From the NCBI GenBank assembly GCA_029260515.1, contig JAJDDC010000040.1, positions 62,001 through 126,000 on the forward strand: a stretch of DNA of 64,000 nt, written 5' to 3'. The DNA comes from Phycisphaerales bacterium. GTDB taxonomy: Bacteria > Planctomycetota > Phycisphaerae > Phycisphaerales > UBA1924. The notes under the pieces were generated by a model. The model was not told the DNA's origin. It did no database searches and worked only from the letters and a program-made list of their open reading frames with translations. Shown here in pieces: positions 1 through 8,369 of the stretch. The number at the start of each line of letters is the position of its first letter. Position 1 is the stretch's first letter. Made by a program: the position numbers and the translations under genes.

Positions 1-42
1 TTGTGGCTCGACGCATCGGCGCCCCTCCCGATCCTGTGATAC

Positions 43-534
43 TCACCCGCCGATCTGGGCACGGGCAAAGGCCGTGACACTCAGGGCGAGGTCTCCGGAC
101 TCGATGGTGACATTGAAACGGTGCGTGGCGTTGGGTGTTGCCGAGGTGCTTGTCACGCCGTCGGCGCCGAGGTACTGGATCACGAGCGAGTCCACGTCGC
201 GGCAGATCGGGGCCTCGGGCTCGCCTGGCATGATCAGGACGAGGTCGGCCCCATCGAGGCGGAAGCCACGGCCGCTTGTGAACAGCACGTGATCGGGGGC
301 GGCGATGCTGATATCGAGTTCGCCCACGGCGGCGCCCGCGTCCGCCTCGCGGAGCAGCCGCACGCAACGCTCGGCCGCGAACGCGATCCGCTCGGTGTCA
401 CGCCGGGTTCGTGCCGCCGAGGCGTACGCGTCGGCCGACGAGGCGATCACGGGCAGGATTGCGGCGGAAATGACGCCCAGGACCGTGATCGCCGCGGTCA
501 TCTCGAGCAGCGTCATGGCGCGTCGGGCATTCAT
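43..534 (-). CDS. Pseudopilin, GspJ-like (prepilin-type N-terminus)
   Basis: Predicted 163-residue minor pseudopilin of a type II secretion or type IV pilus-like machine, inserted in the inner membrane and processed by a prepilin peptidase. The start at MNARRAMTLLEM is chosen because it gives a short basic leader followed by the T-L-L-E-M processing motif and about 20 hydrophobic residues. The open frame continues upstream, but that part is antisense-type sequence overlapping the preceding gene. The start codon overlaps the stop of the preceding pseudopilin (ATGA). It is the last gene of the operon visible in the window. The J assignment rests on gene order and the short soluble domain; an orphan minor pseudopilin is equally possible. 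Confidence 0.75.
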   Translation of the reverse strand: MNARRAMTLLEMTAAITVLGVISAAILPVIASSADAYASAARTRRDTERIAFAAERCVRLLREADAGAAVGELDISIAAPDHVLFTSGRGFRLDGADLVLIMPGEPEAPICRDVDSLVIQYLGADGVTSTSATPNATHRFNVTIESGDLALSVTAFARAQIGG

Positions 535-1010
535 GGTGTCAGGTCCGTGACGATCGCGGCGACTGGCATCGAAACCGTGCCCCCGACCGCCGAGGGATAG
601 CGGGCGGTGACGGTGACCCTGCGGAAAATGTCGAGATCGGCGTCGCCCGAGACGGCGCCGTCGGCCTGGGACAGCGGCCCGATGGCAAGCTCGTACGTGA
701 GATTCAGGTCGGCGTACTCGTCGGTCACAGGCGAGGCCCGTGTCGCGAGGCCCGCGAGGTACGTTGGCTCGTCGGCCAGAGCGTCGAAGCCGAGGGAGGG
801 GTCGCCCGAGTTTACGTCTGCGAGCACGGTCTCGAGAACAGACGTCGCGAGCAGCGCCGCCCGTGTCGCGTTTATGGAATCGGCGCGCGAGGCCGCGGCC
901 GAGTCGAGCAGCCGCAGCGCGGGCGGCACCGCGAGCCCGAGGGCGACGATGATGATGACGACCTCGATGAGCGTCGCGCCAGTCCGGTACTGTGCGGTTC
1001 GCCGACTCAA
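531..1010 (-). CDS. Pseudopilin, GspI/PilV-like
   Basis: A 159-residue protein with a class III signal peptide: a basic leader, the G-A-T-L-I-E-V processing site near residue 13, then a hydrophobic helix (IIIVALGLAVPPALRLL). The rest is a small soluble domain without other recognisable motifs. It is joined by four-base overlaps (ATGA) to both neighbours, so it is translated with them as part of the pseudopilin set GspG-H-I-J that forms the periplasmic pseudopilus. The exact letter (I versus a PilV-type minor pilin) cannot be settled by eye. Confidence 0.75.
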   Translation of the reverse strand: MSRRTAQYRTGATLIEVVIIIVALGLAVPPALRLLDSAAASRADSINATRAALLATSVLETVLADVNSGDPSLGFDALADEPTYLAGLATRASPVTDEYADLNLTYELAIGPLSQADGAVSGDADLDIFRRVTVTARYPSAVGGTVSMPVAAIVTDLTP

Positions 1011-1582
1011 GGTTGCTCAACCAATCCCGCGCCCATCCGGACGGCGATCGTCCGCGGTCCCGAGAGCGTGACGAGGGCATCCTGGGTGAACGGGCCGACG
1101 AGGGTACCGTTGATCGCGCGGACCTCGGGGGCGCCGTCGAAGCGGAACCAGATCGTGCCCGACCCGCCCGAGCCGTCACCCTGGGTCAGACTCAGGATCT
1201 GGACCTGTGGGAACGTCGCACCCATTTGTACGGGCGCGGCAGGCTGGGACAGGGCGTCGAGCGCGGGCTCGGGCGAGGCGCCGGAGGCCGTGATGCGGAC
1301 GAGCGCGAACCGCTGGGCCGCCAGGTCGATCTCGACGCCCGTCGGTTCCCCCGAAGCCATCGCCAGGGAGCGTGCGAGCACGAGCGTGCGTTCGACCTCG
1401 TCGGCCGCGCCGCCGCGACGTGCCTCGTCGAGTGAGCCCAACGCCGGCAGGACCGCAACCGCGAGGATCGACATGAGGACCACCACGACCATCAGCTCGA
1501 GGATCGTAAAAGCCCTTGGGCGTGATATCGCGGGCCCGGCGGCGTCCAACGTGTACCCCTTCAGATTACAAGTCGTTGGCAT
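1007..1582 (-). CDS. gspH: Pseudopilin, GspH/FimT-like
   Basis: A 191-residue protein with the type IV pilin motif F-T-I-L-E-L-M-V-V-V near residue 25, followed by a hydrophobic helix. The soluble domain (EVERTLVLARSLAMASGEPTGVEID onward, in pieces) resembles the GspH/FimT fold, in which a region rich in A/R and S follows the helix before beta-strands. The leader before the processing site is long (about 24 residues), so a downstream start is possible. The start codon lies inside the end of the GspG-like gene (17-base overlap). Predicted minor pseudopilin at the tip of the pseudopilus. Confidence 0.75.
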   Translation of the reverse strand: MPTTCNLKGYTLDAAGPAISRPRAFTILELMVVVVLMSILAVAVLPALGSLDEARRGGAADEVERTLVLARSLAMASGEPTGVEIDLAAQRFALVRITASGASPEPALDALSQPAAPVQMGATFPQVQILSLTQGDGSGGSGTIWFRFDGAPEVRAINGTLVGPFTQDALVTLSGPRTIAVRMGAGLVEQP

Positions 1583-2057
1583 TTACCACGCCGCCCGATC
1601 CGTCGGGCGCGGTCGTCGCGGTGTCCGAGTTAGCGTAGAAGACCGCCGTCGGCGGGTCGGCCGAGTTGTCCACGTAGTAGTTCCATCCATAGCTGTCGGG
1701 GCTGACGACCGTGCGGGCTCCGGCCTGCGACGCGTCCACCGCCTGCACGCCCGCGACGCTGGTGAACGGGTTGGGCGGGAGCTCAAACTTCAGGACCGTG
1801 TCGGCGGTGTTGAGTTGCACGAGTGTCGGGTAGGGCGGCGAACCATTGATCACCGCGGTCGAGCGGTAGCTCGCGATCGACGATCGCACGCCCGAGAGCG
1901 TGCTCTGGAGCGCCGACGTGCGGGCCTCGTCCGAGACGCCCACGAACTGCGGGATCGCGACCGCGGCCAGAATCCCCAGCACGATCACGACCGCGAGCAC
2001 CTCCAGCAGCGAGAATGCCCGGGCGACGGCGTTGGCGGGGTATATGCGGCGTGTCAT
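1566..2057 (-). CDS. gspG: Major pseudopilin, GspG-like
   Basis: A 163-residue protein starting MTRRIYPANAV, with prepilin processing site A-F-S-L-L-E-V near residue 14 and the long hydrophobic helix VLAVVIVLGILAAVAIPQFVGV. The P-Q-F at the helix end and the following D-E-A-R segment are typical of GspG/PilA-type major subunits. The C-terminal half contains PPNPFTSVAGV and SYGWNYYVDN, like the conserved D/N-P-F-(T/G) and G-W-x-Y elements of major pseudopilins. ATG at 2057 is chosen because it gives a normal short leader; the longer open frame upstream is a shadow of gspF. It follows gspF by 11 bases. Confidence 0.8.
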   Translation of the reverse strand: MTRRIYPANAVARAFSLLEVLAVVIVLGILAAVAIPQFVGVSDEARTSALQSTLSGVRSSIASYRSTAVINGSPPYPTLVQLNTADTVLKFELPPNPFTSVAGVQAVDASQAGARTVVSPDSYGWNYYVDNSADPPTAVFYANSDTATTAPDGSGGVVNANDL

Positions 2058-2068
2058 CGTGTGGTCCC

Positions 2069-3280
2069 TCAGTGGTTGATCTTGATCATCTGCCACATGG
2101 GCAGGAAAACAGAAAGGGCGACGAGCAGAACGATGCCTGCCAGGGCGATCGTCATGACCGGCTCGATGACGGTGTTGATCCGCTTGGTCAGGTGGTCGGC
2201 CTCGCGGTCGTAGTGGCGTGCGATGACCGCGGCGGCGCCGGCGAGCTCGCTCGAGTCCTTGCCCGCGGCCAGCATCCGTACCGCGAACCCGGGCAGATAC
2301 TCCGAGCCCCGAATCACGTCCGTCAGGGGCTCGCCAGAGCGGAGCCGGTCGCCCATCCGGTCGCACTCTTCGATGAACGTCGGGCGCCCGGTCGCCCGCC
2401 CGCCGACCTCGATCGCCTCGATCACGTCCAGCCCCGAGCCGAGGCAGATGCTCAAGACGCGGCTGAAGCGGGCGGCGGAGCTGGCGACGATGATCTTGCC
2501 GATATACGGAGTCTTGAGCAGGAGCCGCTCGATCACCGCACGCCCGCGCTCGTTGCGCCACGCCGCTATCAGGCCGACAATGCAGCCGGCGAGCACCGCT
2601 GCGTAGCCCCACCACGCGGCCTTGACCGAGTCTCCGATCGTCTGGACGATGCGGGTGGTGATCGGGAGTTCGACGTTGTTCTGCTCGAAGATGGCGGCGA
2701 ACTTCGGGACGACGAACACGACAATAACGGTCAACGCGAGGGCGACGAACACGAGCACGATGACCGGGTAGGTCAGCGCGCGGCGGAGCTGCTGGCCGCT
2801 CTCGATCTGCTTCTCGAGCATGTCCGCGAGGTGGGCGGTGACCTCGCCCAGGTTCCCGGTGCTCTCGGCGGCCCGCATGGTCTCGATGTAGACCTCGCCG
2901 AAGACGCTTTTGTACTTGGTCAGGGCCTCGGTCATCTTCGAGCCCGACTCGATCATGGTCGCGATGTCGCGGACCATGTCGCGGAGGCGGGAGTTGGTCT
3001 CGTGGTCCGCGATGCTCCGGAGCCCGCGTCCGAGAGGAATCTTCGCCTCCACGAGGACGTTGAGCTCGCGCGTGAACGCGGAGATGTCCTCGGGCTTGAT
3101 CGAGTCACGCCCCGAGAGCGAGAAGAGCTCTTTGTCGCTCTTGGGCGTGATCTTGACGGGCGTCACACCCTGCGCAGAGACCTGGCGGTAGGCCTCCTGC
3201 TCGCTCGACGCCTCGAGCACGCCCCGGCGTTTGCGCCCGGATCGCTCGAGAGCGGTGTATGTGTAGCGGCGCATGCTCAT
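2069..3280 (-). CDS. gspF: Type II secretion inner-membrane platform protein GspF
   Basis: A 403-residue polytopic platform protein that couples the GspE ATPase to pseudopilus assembly. The usual GspF/PilC architecture is visible: two repeated T2SSF helical domains (about residues 65-190 and 270-390), hydrophobic segments near 165-190, 220-240 and 375-395, and the characteristic N-terminal Y-T-A-L-x-x-S-G-x-x-x-x-G start. Typical motifs are E-S-T-G-N-L and P-V-M-T-I-A-L-A-G-I. Length matches the family (about 400). The start codon overlaps the gspE stop by four bases, indicating coupled translation. Confidence 0.93.
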   Translation of the reverse strand: MSMRRYTYTALERSGRKRRGVLEASSEQEAYRQVSAQGVTPVKITPKSDKELFSLSGRDSIKPEDISAFTRELNVLVEAKIPLGRGLRSIADHETNSRLRDMVRDIATMIESGSKMTEALTKYKSVFGEVYIETMRAAESTGNLGEVTAHLADMLEKQIESGQQLRRALTYPVIVLVFVALALTVIVVFVVPKFAAIFEQNNVELPITTRIVQTIGDSVKAAWWGYAAVLAGCIVGLIAAWRNERGRAVIERLLLKTPYIGKIIVASSAARFSRVLSICLGSGLDVIEAIEVGGRATGRPTFIEECDRMGDRLRSGEPLTDVIRGSEYLPGFAVRMLAAGKDSSELAGAAAVIARHYDREADHLTKRINTVIEPVMTIALAGIVLLVALSVFLPMWQMIKINH

Positions 3281-4998
3281 GCCGCGGCCTTCTTCTCGGG
3301 CCGCGACGCGGGCACCAGCGCCGAGTCGATCGCCGCGTTGAGCTTGGCCAGCTCCGCGATCGATGTGAGACCGAGCTGCGCCTTGGCAATCCCGTCGTCG
3401 AGCATAGTCCGCATGCCCTCACTCGTCGCGTGCTCGCGGATCACGGTCGTGTTCTCGCCCGCCTCGATGCGCACCTTGATGCCCGACGTGATACGGAGCA
3501 TCTCGAACACGCCCATGCGCCCGTGGTACCCGGTGTTCATGCATCGCGGGCACCCACGCCCGCGCACGAACGAGCCCCTGGGCACGTCGTGCACGCCGAT
3601 CGCGGCCATCGCCTCGGCGGGCGATTCTTCGGACTCCACGCACTTGTCGCACACGCACCGGACGAGCCGCTGCGCGATCACGCCCAGCAGCGCGTTGTTG
3701 ATCGCGAACGGGGGAAGGCCGAAGTCCAGCAGCCGGGCGACCGAGCCGACCGCGTCGTTGGTGTGCAATGTCGAGAAGACCAGGTGACCGGTCAGCGACG
3801 CCTGCACGGCTATCTTCGCGGTCTCCTCGTCGCGGATCTCGCCGACGAGCACGACGTCGGGGTCTTGTCGCAGAATGGAACGCAGGGCGCGGGCGAAGTC
3901 GAACCCGATCTCGTGATTCGCCTGCACCTGGCGGATCATTGGCAGGCGGATCTCGACCGGGTCCTCGATCGTCATGATGTTGCGGCTGGGTGAGTTGATC
4001 TGCGCCAACGCCGTGTAGAGCGTGGTCGTCTTTCCCGAGCCGGTCGGCCCGGTGACCAGGATCATGCCGTGTGGCTTTGTGATCATCTTCTCGAACCACG
4101 CGGTCATCTCGTTGGGCATGCCCAGGTCGTGGATCGAGCCGATGGCCGCGGCGGGGCGCAGCAGGCGGAGCACGGCGTTCTCGCCGTAGACCGTCGGCAG
4201 CAGGCTCAGCCGTACGTCGATGACCTGGTCGGCGTGGTTGAATCGGAACTTGCCGTCCTGCGGGCGGCGTGTCTGCGTGAGATCGAGCTGCGACATGACC
4301 TTGAGGCGTTGGATAAGGCCGGGGTGGACGGACAGGTCGGGCGCCTGCTGGGACTGGAGCACGCCGTCGATTCGGTAGCGGATATTGAGCGAGTGCTCGT
4401 CTGGGTTGATGTGCACGTCCGAGGCGCCCGCGTCGATCGCGGTCGCGATAGTCTGATTCACCGCGGCGACGATGGGCTCCTCGCCCGTGGTCAGTTCCTC
4501 GTCGTCGTCGTGATCGACGCCCGCCAGGCCGGTCGTGCGGGCGAGCGAGTAGGCGCGGTTAATGAGTGAGTTGAGCTGCGCAGGTTCGCAGATGATCGGC
4601 TCGATCTGGCGCCGCAGCAGCTGGTTGATCTCGTCGATCGCCTGGAGGTTGAGCGGGTCCTCCATCGCGATGGTCGCGACGTCGCCGAGGATGAACAGCG
4701 GGAACGCGCCCAGCCGCTCGGCGACGCTCTTGGGCACCCGCAGCGCGTTCTGGAAGTCCACCTCGAACCAGTCGAGGTCCACGTAGGGGTACTCGCAGAT
4801 CCTGGCCCGGGCGATCGCGACTTGGCGCCCGGTCACAACCTTCAACGCGATCAGGGCGTCCTCGACGTCCGTGCCCGCCCGCGCGGCGTGCTCCTGAGCG
4901 CGCTCGAAGTCCTCGGGCGAGACCAGCCCGTCATCGACCATCGAGTGGACCACAAACTGGGCGACGTCGAGCAACTTACCCTCCCGGCTCGTTCTCAC
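3277..4998 (-). CDS. gspE: Type II secretion / type IV pilus assembly ATPase GspE
   Basis: A 573-residue cytoplasmic ATPase powering pseudopilus extension. An N-terminal MshEN-like domain (to about residue 150) precedes the secretion ATPase core: Walker A GPTGSGKT at 317-324, the Asp box around TIEDPVE, Walker B region DPDVVLVGEIRD, and the His box TGHLVFSTLHTND. Two C-x-x-C pairs (CDKC and CPRC) between the core and the C-terminus form the zinc site found in GspE/PilB. The last residues are an Ala/Lys-rich tail. Its start lies 23 bases inside the PilZ gene, and gspF follows with a four-base overlap. Confidence 0.93.
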   Translation of the reverse strand: MRTSREGKLLDVAQFVVHSMVDDGLVSPEDFERAQEHAARAGTDVEDALIALKVVTGRQVAIARARICEYPYVDLDWFEVDFQNALRVPKSVAERLGAFPLFILGDVATIAMEDPLNLQAIDEINQLLRRQIEPIICEPAQLNSLINRAYSLARTTGLAGVDHDDDEELTTGEEPIVAAVNQTIATAIDAGASDVHINPDEHSLNIRYRIDGVLQSQQAPDLSVHPGLIQRLKVMSQLDLTQTRRPQDGKFRFNHADQVIDVRLSLLPTVYGENAVLRLLRPAAAIGSIHDLGMPNEMTAWFEKMITKPHGMILVTGPTGSGKTTTLYTALAQINSPSRNIMTIEDPVEIRLPMIRQVQANHEIGFDFARALRSILRQDPDVVLVGEIRDEETAKIAVQASLTGHLVFSTLHTNDAVGSVARLLDFGLPPFAINNALLGVIAQRLVRCVCDKCVESEESPAEAMAAIGVHDVPRGSFVRGRGCPRCMNTGYHGRMGVFEMLRITSGIKVRIEAGENTTVIREHATSEGMRTMLDDGIAKAQLGLTSIAELAKLNAAIDSALVPASRPEKKAAA

Positions 4999-5404
4999 CG
5001 GGCTCGACGCCGTCGAGGACGCTGAGCAGGTCGGAGATCTTCTTGACGGTCTCGGGCGAATGCCCCACGAACGCCAGGCCCACGAGATAGGCCGGCCGTC
5101 GGTCGGTCATGATCACACGCTGGACGCGCGATCGGCAGGCGAGCAGAACCTTGCCGGCCTGCCCCTCGCGCCCATAGATCTCCAGGTCCACGTCCGCGTT
5201 CCGGGGCAGGAAGATCTGGCTGAACAAACCAGCGCCGCCCGTGCCGATATCGACCACGTCCGCGTCGATCCACCCGTCCCGGGCGCCCGAGCTGGGGGCG
5301 AAGCGGACGATGGTGCGGTGCTCGGCCGCGACCCTCACCCGCCCGGACAAGGCGACCTCGAAGCGGGTAGTCCGCCGGACTGTCAGACCGTTCTGGCCGC
5401 TCAT
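4976..5404 (-). CDS. PilZ-domain protein (putative c-di-GMP binding)
   Basis: A 142-residue protein with a PilZ signature: an N-terminal arginine cluster (RRTTRF) followed about 60 residues later by D-I-G-T-G-G-A-G-L, matching the R-x3-R ... (D/N)-x-(S/G)-x-x-G pattern that binds cyclic di-GMP. The remainder (VDLEIYGREG, RVQRV, YLVGLAFVG) fits the PilZ beta-barrel. It is the first gene of the operon and its end overlaps gspE by 23 bases, so it probably ties secretion or pilus ATPase activity to second-messenger level. The canonical Ser is replaced by Gly, so ligand binding is likely but not certain. Confidence 0.75.
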   Translation of the reverse strand: MSGQNGLTVRRTTRFEVALSGRVRVAAEHRTIVRFAPSSGARDGWIDADVVDIGTGGAGLFSQIFLPRNADVDLEIYGREGQAGKVLLACRSRVQRVIMTDRRPAYLVGLAFVGHSPETVKKISDLLSVLDGVEPGENEPGG

Positions 5405-5578
5405 CTGAGGGCGCCTCCGGGGTGGGCGCGGACGCCGAGCCCGCGGGGGCCCACCAGGAGGGCAAATCGACCGGGTGAAGGTCCGAGTTGAGGCGGGCCG
5501 GGGCGATCAGGGACCTCGGGAGGGTCTCCCCGGCTTATCCCCTCCGCACGAGTGGGTTCAGAACGCCCGGGCGGGGCG

Positions 5579-5606
5579 TTGCCGGGAGCCCGGGCGTCCC
5601 TATACT
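5579..5606 (+). promoter_or_regulatory. Putative sigma-70-type promoter of rpsB-tsf
   Basis: A TTGCCG hexamer (5579-5584) and TATACT (5601-5606) are separated by 16 bases, close to the sigma-70 consensus. It is the only such pair seen in the 413-base gap between the PilZ gene and rpsB. It predicts a leader of about 200 bases. Confidence 0.55.
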
Positions 5607-5817
5607 CAGTGACGCGGCCCGCATCGAGAGGGGCGTGGTGGCCCGCGGTTCGCCGCGGGCGGGTGTTCTCAATGACAACACGCCCGGAGAGGGGATCAGC
5701 CTCTGCCCGGGCGCCAAGCGCCCCAGCGCGGAGCCTCGCGTCGGTCCCGGGATGGTCCCGGAGCGGCGTCTCGGTCGTGGCCCGCGGGTGTCGCTGAACA
5801 AGGATCGGGCACGCGAA
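5607..5817 (+). promoter_or_regulatory. Structured 5' leader of rpsB
   Basis: Between the predicted promoter and the rpsB ATG lie about 210 bases with no convincing gene. They hold a perfect 8-bp GC hairpin with a TTCG tetraloop (5641-5660), immediately followed by a second stem (5661-5690, GTGTT paired with AACAC). Ribosomal protein S2 represses its own mRNA through leader structure in other bacteria, so autoregulation is plausible here, but no known rpsB leader consensus was checked. Confidence 0.45.
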
Positions 5818-6687
5818 ATGGCTGAGCAGAGTTCACTTGTCCAGGACCTCATCGAGGCCGGTATCCACTTCGGCCAGCGGTCGAGCAACTGGAACCCCAA
5901 GATGGGGCCGTATATCTACGGCAAGCGCAACGGCATCCACATCATCGACATCAAGGAGACCGTCAAGGGGCTGCTGCTCGCCAAGCGGTACATCACCCGG
6001 ACTGTCTCCGACGGCAAAGACATCTGCTTCATCGGCACGAAGCGCCAGGCCAAGGGCGTGATCGAGCAGCGGGTCGGCGACGTCAAGATGCACTACGTCA
6101 CCGAGCGCTGGCTCGGCGGCACCCTCACCAACTTCCGCACCATCCGCTCGCGCCTCAAGCGGCTCGAGGAGCTCGAGGCCATCGAGGCCAACGACAACTT
6201 CCAGAGCTACTCCAAGAAGATGGAGTCCCAGCTCCGGCGAGAGATGCGAAAGATCAAGCGCAACCTCGACGGCATCCGGCGCATGTCCAAGCTCCCGGGC
6301 GCCCTGGTCGTCATCGACGTCCGGCGCGAGACCACCGCCCTCAAGGAGGCCCGCAAGCTGGGCATCCCCACGATCTGCCTCATCGACACCGACGGCGACC
6401 CCGAGTTCGCCGACATCGCCATCCCGGGCAACGACGACTCGATGCGCTCCATCGACGTCATCATCCGCGAGCTGTGCAAGGCGATCTCCGACGGCAAGCA
6501 GGGGCGCCAGGACGCCTCGGGCGAGGAGCAGACCGACGAGCAGCAGGCGGCCGGCGACTCGGGCCCGCGACGCTCGCGGCGGGCCCAGTACCGGGCGGAC
6601 GACTCGGGCGTGACCGAGCCGGGCTCGGACGACGCGGAATCCAAGGCAGAGGACGAGGCGCCGGCGGCGGCGAAGGCCGAGTCCTGA
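5818..6687 (+). CDS. rpsB: 30S ribosomal protein S2
   Basis: A 289-residue S2 of the small ribosomal subunit. The classic opening is visible (L-I-E-A-G-I-H-F-G-Q-R, then W-N-P-K-M-G-P-Y-I-Y), as are WLGGTLTNF, LPGALVVIDV and the LGIPTICLIDTDGDP segment near the end of the fold. The ATG at 5818 (MAEQSSLVQDL) is chosen by homology; the frame is open further upstream but only through leader sequence. About 60 extra residues at the C-terminus are acidic, Ala/Glu-rich and low complexity, longer than in E. coli S2 (about 240 residues). Followed by tsf, the standard arrangement. Confidence 0.96.
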   Translation: MAEQSSLVQDLIEAGIHFGQRSSNWNPKMGPYIYGKRNGIHIIDIKETVKGLLLAKRYITRTVSDGKDICFIGTKRQAKGVIEQRVGDVKMHYVTERWLGGTLTNFRTIRSRLKRLEELEAIEANDNFQSYSKKMESQLRREMRKIKRNLDGIRRMSKLPGALVVIDVRRETTALKEARKLGIPTICLIDTDGDPEFADIAIPGNDDSMRSIDVIIRELCKAISDGKQGRQDASGEEQTDEQQAAGDSGPRRSRRAQYRADDSGVTEPGSDDAESKAEDEAPAAAKAES

Positions 6688-6791
6688 ACGAAACACTGGA
6701 AGGCGGGGCCGGCACGACCGAGCGTTGAGCTCGGGCGTCGGGCGGTCGGGCCCCTGGCATGGAGAGCACCATGACGACTGGAGAGGCGTCG

Positions 6792-7616
6792 ATGTCCCAG
6801 ATCAGCGCGAAAGACGTAATGGCCCTGCGCAACCGCACGGGCCTGCCGATGATGGCGTGCAAGAAGGCCCTGACCGAGGCGGGGGGCGACGCCGACAAGG
6901 CCGAGGGGCTCCTGCGCAAGGAGCTGGGCAAGAAGATGGAGACCAAGGTGGACCGCGCCGCGGGCGAGGGACGCATCGAGGTCGCCACGACCGGTGACGG
7001 CTCCGCCGCGACCATTGTCGAACTCAAGGCCGAGACGGACTTTACGGCCAAGAACGAGAAGTTTATCGGTGCGACCAAGAAACTCGCACAGCTTGCCCTC
7101 CGCGCCAGCGGTGAGGGCGAGATCTCCCCCACCGACGAGATGAAGGCGATCGTCGACGACCTGCGGATCTCGACGGGCGAGAACATCTCGCTCGGGCGGG
7201 CCCACAAGGTCAACGGCGAGGCCGGCAAGACCGCCTTCGGCAGCTACATCCACCACGACGGCAAGACCGGCGTGCTGATCCACGCCGAGGGGTCGATCTC
7301 CGACGAAACGCTCCGCCAGATCTGCATGCACATCGCCGCGGCCGTCCCGCGCCCGGTGGGCGTGACCGCCGACGACATCCCCGCCGACGTCGTTGAGAAG
7401 GAGCGGAACTTCCGGATAGAGCAGGCCAAGGAGAGCGGCAAGCCCCAGGAGATCGCCGAGAAGATCGTCGAGGGCGGCATGAAGAAGTTCTTCTCCGAGA
7501 TCGCCCTGCTCGAGCAGCCCTTCGTCATGGACACAGCCAAGCCCATCAAGGAAGTGCTCGGCAAGGACGCGTCCGTCGTTGGCTTCTACCGCTGGGAAGT
7601 CGGCCAGACCGCCTGA
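6792..7616 (+). CDS. tsf: Elongation factor Ts
   Basis: A 274-residue guanine-nucleotide exchange factor for EF-Tu. The N-terminal UBA-like domain is clear (DVMALRNRTGLPMMACKKALTEAGGD), followed by the T-D-F-T-A-K-N-E-K-F core motif that contacts EF-Tu and the HHDGKTGVLIHAE segment. The start at 6792 is preceded by a GGAG element 13 bases upstream and begins with the conserved opening; an in-frame ATG at 6759 would add a non-homologous leader. It lies 104 bases after rpsB, and a strong terminator follows at 7644. Confidence 0.96.
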   Translation: MSQISAKDVMALRNRTGLPMMACKKALTEAGGDADKAEGLLRKELGKKMETKVDRAAGEGRIEVATTGDGSAATIVELKAETDFTAKNEKFIGATKKLAQLALRASGEGEISPTDEMKAIVDDLRISTGENISLGRAHKVNGEAGKTAFGSYIHHDGKTGVLIHAEGSISDETLRQICMHIAAAVPRPVGVTADDIPADVVEKERNFRIEQAKESGKPQEIAEKIVEGGMKKFFSEIALLEQPFVMDTAKPIKEVLGKDASVVGFYRWEVGQTA

Positions 7617-7643
7617 GCAGCTCGCAAGATCGACTCGTCTGCG

Positions 7644-7672
7644 GCGGGCGTCCCTCACGGGGCGCCCGCTTT
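7644..7672 (+). terminator. Rho-independent terminator after tsf
   Basis: A GC-rich stem, GCGGGCG (7644-7650) paired with CGCCCGC (7663-7669), is extended internally by CCC/GGG and followed by a short T run. It lies 27 bases after the tsf stop and ends the rpsB-tsf transcript. Confidence 0.7.
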
Positions 7673-7762
7673 CGTGCGCCCCGCGGGCGTTGATAGACTC
7701 CGCCGACACCGATCCACCCGAGGCCCACGCGCGGCCCCCCCACTGCCCGCGGAGGCAACCAC

Positions 7763-8356
7763 ATGGCGATCAAGGCGGCGCCCGGCGAGAAGTACACGAT
7801 CCGGCGCAAGGTGTTCAAGGTCTTCGGCGCCGCGTTCCACGTCTACGACGCGCAGGGCGCAGTCGTCGGGTACTGCAAGCAGAAGGCGATGAAACTCCGC
7901 GAGGACATCCGCCTGTACACCGACGAGTCGTGCTCCAAGGAACTGCTGGTGCTCCGCGCACGTCAGGTCATCGACTTCGGAGCGACCTACGACGTCACCA
8001 CGCCCGCGGGCGACGCGATCGCCTCGCTGCGCCGCAAGGGCATGAAGTCGTCGTTCATCCGCGACGAGTGGCTGGTGCTCGACGCGAACAACGAACAGGT
8101 CGCGATCATCCGCGAGCAGGGCTCGATCGCCCCGCTCGCCAGGCGGTACGTGGACCACATCGCGTTCTTGCTGCCCCAGAAGTTCGACGTGATGCGGGGC
8201 GAGCAGGCGCCCCCGATCGCGACGCTCCGCCAGCATTTCAGCCCGTTCGTCTACCGGCTGGGCGTCGCCATACACTCGGACGACGAGGTCATTGACGATC
8301 TGACACTCCTCGCCGCCGCGTGCCTGATCGCGGCCATCGAGGGCCGACAGAACTGA
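7763..8356 (+). CDS. LURP-one-related / Tubby-like fold protein
   Basis: A 197-residue cytoplasmic protein with the LURP-one-related pattern: repeated beta-strand units such as FKVFGAAFHVYDAQGAVVGYCKQK, followed by LYTDESCSKELLVLRAR and a C-terminal hydrophobic helix (LTLLAAACLIAAIEG). These features match the LOR/scramblase-type 12-strand barrel with a central helix. The molecular role of bacterial members is unknown. It sits between tsf and a superoxide dismutase on the same strand, 13 bases before the latter, which suggests co-transcription. No signal peptide is seen. Confidence 0.7.
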   Translation: MAIKAAPGEKYTIRRKVFKVFGAAFHVYDAQGAVVGYCKQKAMKLREDIRLYTDESCSKELLVLRARQVIDFGATYDVTTPAGDAIASLRRKGMKSSFIRDEWLVLDANNEQVAIIREQGSIAPLARRYVDHIAFLLPQKFDVMRGEQAPPIATLRQHFSPFVYRLGVAIHSDDEVIDDLTLLAAACLIAAIEGRQN

Positions 8357-8369
8357 TCGGAGACGCACG

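Noticed and set aside
43..1179. 378-residue open frame covering the first pseudopilin
   Set aside because: Only the last 163 residues look like protein; the upstream part is Arg/Ala-rich antisense to the next pseudopilin gene.
2015..3787. Long plus-strand open frame opposite gspF and gspE
   Set aside because: Asp/Arg/Gly-rich shadow typical of high-GC antisense frames; all secretion motifs are on the minus strand.
5488..5817. N-terminal extension of S2 in the same frame
   Set aside because: Low-complexity Gly/Pro/Arg sequence over promoter and leader structures; homology starts at 5818.
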